DNA of 7,071 nucleotides from Stenotrophomonas sp. Its GTDB lineage: Bacteria; Pseudomonadota; Gammaproteobacteria; Xanthomonadales; Xanthomonadaceae. Position 1 is the first letter of the stretch, and every line of letters begins with the position of its first letter. The position numbers and the translations under genes are program-made. This document shows, piece by piece, positions 4,834 through 7,071 of this stretch. The stretch spans positions 1 through 7,071 of the forward strand of contig DMZT01000493.1 of NCBI GenBank assembly GCA_003484865.1, read 5' to 3'. A model generated the notes under the pieces. The model was not told the origin of the DNA and made no database searches. It saw only the letters and a program-made list of their open reading frames with translations.

Positions 4834-5640
4834 TCAGCGGATCTGCTGACCCAGCCGGATCGACTGCAGACGGTCCTGCGCGGTGCGCGCGGCGTCGGAG
4901 CCGGGATACGTGGACACGACCTGTTCGAGGGTCGCCTGGGCCTGGTCGACCTTGCCTTCGCCATACTGGGAAAGGCCGATCTTGAGCAGGCCACCGGACG
5001 CCTTGTCATGGGTCGGGTAGCGCGAGATGAGGTCGCGGAACTGCGCCTCAGCCAGCGGGAAATTACGGGTGGCGTAATAGCTTTCGCCCAACCAGTACAG
5101 CGCGTTGGGGGTATAGACGCCGTTGGGGTACAGCTCGAGGAAGCTCATGAACAGCTGCGCCGAGTCGTCGTACTTGCCGGCCTTGAGCGCATCGAAGGCG
5201 ACATTGTAGGCGGTGCGTTCATCGCCACTGGCGGCCAGGCTGCCGGCATCGCCGTGCACGCTTGGCGGCCGCTCGGAAGCGGCCGTTGCCGGTTTCGGGG
5301 ATGCAGCGGGGGCAGGCGCGGCTGCGGCCGGGGCGGCAGGAAGCACGGGGGCTCCACCTTCCAGGCGGTTCAGCCGGCTGTCCAGGTCCAGATACTGGTC
5401 CTTGGCGGACTGCTTGAGCTGGTCATTGTCGTGCTGCAGCTGCTCGACCTGCGACTGCAGGGCCTGCAACTGGGTACGCAGCTGATTCAGCTGATTGAGC
5501 ATGTCCATGTTGGACTGGTTGTTGTTCGCCTGCTGCTCAAGCGCGCCGACGCGGTCGGCCAGACTCTGGCGCTGCGCATTGGCCGGTGCGGCAGCCACGA
5601 GGGCTGCCGCAACGATCATCGATAGAAATCGAAAGCGCAT
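4834..5640 (-). CDS. cpoB: CpoB (YbgF), Tol-Pal-associated cell-division coordinator
   Basis: CpoB is a periplasmic protein that links TolA/Pal function to PBP1B-LpoB peptidoglycan synthesis during constriction in E. coli. The 268-aa product fits. Residues 1-22 form a Sec signal peptide cleaved after ANA. About residues 25-95 are a Gln/Leu/Asn-rich coiled coil (repeats such as LNQLNQLRTQLQALQSQVEQL), which trimerises in the E. coli protein. An Ala/Pro linker (about 96-126) follows, and then three tetratricopeptide units (from about residue 143 to 255; AYNVAFDALKAGKYDDSAQLF, NALYWLGESYYATRNFPLAEAQF and the following pair) complete the TPR domain. The start lies 3 nt after the pal stop codon with almost no Shine-Dalgarno site, so translation is probably coupled to pal. 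Family and context agree fully. Confidence 0.95.
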   Translation of the reverse strand: MRFRFLSMIVAAALVAAAPANAQRQSLADRVGALEQQANNNQSNMDMLNQLNQLRTQLQALQSQVEQLQHDNDQLKQSAKDQYLDLDSRLNRLEGGAPVLPAAPAAAAPAPAASPKPATAASERPPSVHGDAGSLAASGDERTAYNVAFDALKAGKYDDSAQLFMSFLELYPNGVYTPNALYWLGESYYATRNFPLAEAQFRDLISRYPTHDKASGGLLKIGLSQYGEGKVDQAQATLEQVVSTYPGSDAARTAQDRLQSIRLGQQIR

Positions 5641-5643
5641 CTA

Positions 5644-6159
5644 TTACTGAGCCGTGTACACGATCTCGACGCGACGGTTCTGCGACCAGCAGGACTCGCC
5701 CGACTCGGTGCAGACCGGACGCTCTTCGCCGTAGGACACGACGGTCAGCTGCGAAGCCGAGCCACCGTTGGCCTGCAGTGCCGAGGACACGCCGTTGCCA
5801 CGACGCTCGCCCAGGGCCTGGTTGTAAGCGCGCGAACCGCGCTCATCGGTGTGGCCCTGCAGGGTCATGCGCGAGGACGGACGGTCACGCAGGTACTTGG
5901 CGTGGCACGCCATGATGGCCTGGAACTCCGGCTTGACGCTGTCCTGGTCCAGATCGAAGTACACGACGCGCTGGCGCAGGCAGGAATCGGTATCCAGATC
6001 ACCCGGACCGTACAGACCCGAGGTGGACGGGCCGGTCGGAGCGGTGGTGCTGCCGGTATCAACCGGGGCAGCCGGCACTTCCTTGACCTTCTTGGAACAA
6101 CCGGCCAGGGCGGCCACGGACAACAGGGAGACAAGCAGAACGCGGGTGGTCTTGTTCAT
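5644..6159 (-). CDS. pal: Pal, peptidoglycan-associated outer-membrane lipoprotein
   Basis: Pal anchors the outer membrane to peptidoglycan and cycles between TolB and the cell wall during division. ATG 6159 gives 171 aa and has an AAAGG site 6 nt upstream. The frame is open to 6396, but that part overlaps tolB and is not Pal-like. A lipoprotein signal ends in the lipobox LAGC with Cys21. Ser at +2 predicts sorting to the outer membrane. A Pro/Thr/Ser/Gly linker (about 29-55) leads to an OmpA-like domain (about 62-171). VVYFDLDQDSVKP and GHTDERGSRAYNQALGERR (102-120) correspond to the conserved Pal strand and peptidoglycan-binding helix, with the diaminopimelate-contacting Asp105 and Arg120 positions preserved. 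Unlike E. coli Pal, the mature protein has four further cysteines (60, 85, 150, 157). It lies between tolB (64-nt gap) and cpoB. Confidence 0.97.
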   Translation of the reverse strand: MNKTTRVLLVSLLSVAALAGCSKKVKEVPAAPVDTGSTTAPTGPSTSGLYGPGDLDTDSCLRQRVVYFDLDQDSVKPEFQAIMACHAKYLRDRPSSRMTLQGHTDERGSRAYNQALGERRGNGVSSALQANGGSASQLTVVSYGEERPVCTESGESCWSQNRRVEIVYTAQ

Positions 6160-6223
6160 GGCGATACCTTTGAGGCTCCTAAAGCCGGATGAGGGATGAA
6201 TACGGCGAAATCTTAACACTCTG

Positions 6224-7071
6224 TTAGCGCTTTGTACGGTATGGCGACCAAGAAGGCTCGCGAACATCACCGTCCGCCAGAACCAGCCGCTGGCGCACGC
6301 GCGCATCGGCCGAAACGGCGTACAACACTCCACGACCCCCCTCACGGGCGGCGTACAACACCATGCTCGCGTTGGGCGCGAAGCTCGGCGATTCATCCAG
6401 CGACCCTGGCGACAGCGTGTTCCAGCGGGCCGAGCCCGTGCTGCTGTCCATCATCGCGATCTTGTAGGTGTTGCCGCTGCCCTGGGCGACCACCAGCTTC
6501 TTGCCGTCGTAGGACAGGCTCGGGGTGGCGTTGTAGTTGCCCTGGAAGGTCACGCGCGACGCGCTGCCACCGCTGGAAGCCACCTGGTAGATCTGCGGGC
6601 GGCCGCCACGGTCGGAGGTGAAGTAGACGCTGCTGCCATCCGGGCTCCAGGTCGGCTCGGTATCGATGGCGAAGTGGTTGGTCAGCTGGGTCAGCTGCTT
6701 GCTGCCCAGGTCCATCACGTAGATTTCCGGGTTGCCGCTGCGCGACAGCGACAGGGCCAGGCGGCGGCCATCCGGCGAGAACGACGGGGCGCTGTTGATG
6801 CCGCGGAAGCTGGTGACCAGTTCACGGGCACCGCTGGAGATGTTCTGGATGTAGATCGCCGAGTTGCCGCGCTCGAAGCTCACATAGGCCAGCTTGTTGC
6901 CGTCCGGGCTCCAGCTCGGCGAGAGCAGCGGCTCGGCCGAGCGCACTATGGTCTGCGGGTTGAAGCCGTCCGAATCGGCCACCATCAGTGCATAACGCAT
7001 GGCATCGCCCTTGCCGCTGGCGGTGACATAGGCAATGCGGGTCCAGAAGGCGCCGCGCACCCCGGTGATCT
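6224..7071 (-). CDS. tolB: TolB, periplasmic beta-propeller of the Tol-Pal system (3' part only)
   Basis: TolB binds Pal and the colicin/TolA machinery in the periplasm. The last 281 codons are present; the start and roughly 150 residues (signal peptide, the N-terminal D1 domain and the beginning of the propeller) are beyond the right edge. The open frame continues to base 7071, reading [17 protein letters not shown], a conserved TolB segment. Therefore the GTG or ATG codons inside are not true starts. The propeller blades are visible as repeated WSPDG-type motifs: [44 protein letters not shown], a degenerate [25 protein letters not shown], and a final EPSWSPY just before the stop. The C terminus SPYRTKR is short, as usual. 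A small inverted repeat, TAACA-n3-TGTTA (6214-6226), overlaps the stop. pal follows after 64 nt. Confidence 0.96.
   Translation of the reverse strand, partial: ITGVRGAFWTRIAYVTASGKGDAMRYALMVADSDGFNPQTIVRSAEPLLSPSWSPDGNKLAYVSFERGNSAIYIQNISSGARELVTSFRGINSAPSFSPDGRRLALSLSRSGNPEIYVMDLGSKQLTQLTNHFAIDTEPTWSPDGSSVYFTSDRGGRPQIYQVASSGGSASRVTFQGNYNATPSLSYDGKKLVVAQGSGNTYKIAMMDSSTGSARWNTLSPGSLDESPSFAPNASMVLYAAREGGRGVLYAVSADARVRQRLVLADGDVREPSWSPYRTKR

Noticed and set aside
3244..5625. A 793-codon open frame on the plus strand running opposite queC, queE and cpoB
   Set aside because: It is antisense to three well-supported genes with all catalytic motifs intact. Long stop-free antisense frames are expected in GC-rich DNA with strong third-position bias, and the translation (Gly/Ala/His/Gln-rich) shows no domain.
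6160..6223. A separate promoter for pal in the tolB-pal gap
   Set aside because: TAAGAT on the minus strand (6215-6210) resembles a -10 box, but no -35 is visible and read-through from tolB is the expected arrangement, so I did not list it as a feature.

Overview
The window looks like chromosomal DNA from a GC-rich gammaproteobacterium of the Lysobacteraceae (Xanthomonadaceae), most likely Stenotrophomonas or a close relative. This placement comes from recall of the protein sequences (Pal, CpoB, TolB, QueC) and the gene order tolB-pal-cpoB-queE-queC-tRNA-Lys; no database search was possible. I see no phage, insertion sequence, CRISPR array or toxin-antitoxin signature.

Left part (1-1111): a 53-codon gene for an extremely polar, Gln/Asn/Lys-rich peptide (72-233, +) faces a DUF2383/PA2169-type four-helix-bundle gene (443-913, -). 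The roughly 210-bp gap between their 3' ends holds a strong GC-rich hairpin and short direct repeats. The 198-bp gap between the DUF2383 gene and the next gene is divergent and carries a perfect 8+4+8 inverted repeat that looks like an operator.

Middle part (1112-3189): an exported S41-family (C-terminal-processing-protease-like) protein is followed by a small four-helix membrane protein. Between them lies a 15-bp palindrome next to a possible -10 element. The membrane protein's stop codon lies inside the terminator of a convergent tRNA-Lys(UUU) gene.

Right part (3190-7071, all on the minus strand): the 3' part of tolB, then pal and cpoB, which form the periplasmic half of the Tol-Pal envelope system (TolB propeller, Pal lipoprotein bound to peptidoglycan, CpoB coiled-coil/TPR coordinator). 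Two queuosine-precursor genes follow, queE and queC. They make 7-carboxy-7-deazaguanine and then preQ0 for tRNA modification. The queE-queC pair has its own consensus TATAAT box and a leader with two tandem GC-rich hairpins, so it is probably transcribed at least partly independently of tol-pal. The tRNA-Lys gene lies just downstream of queC.

Most of the window is ordinary core genome. The more unusual points are the S41 protein that lacks the usual catalytic lysine, the disordered mini-protein, the operator-like palindromes, the queE leader hairpins and the four extra cysteines in Pal.
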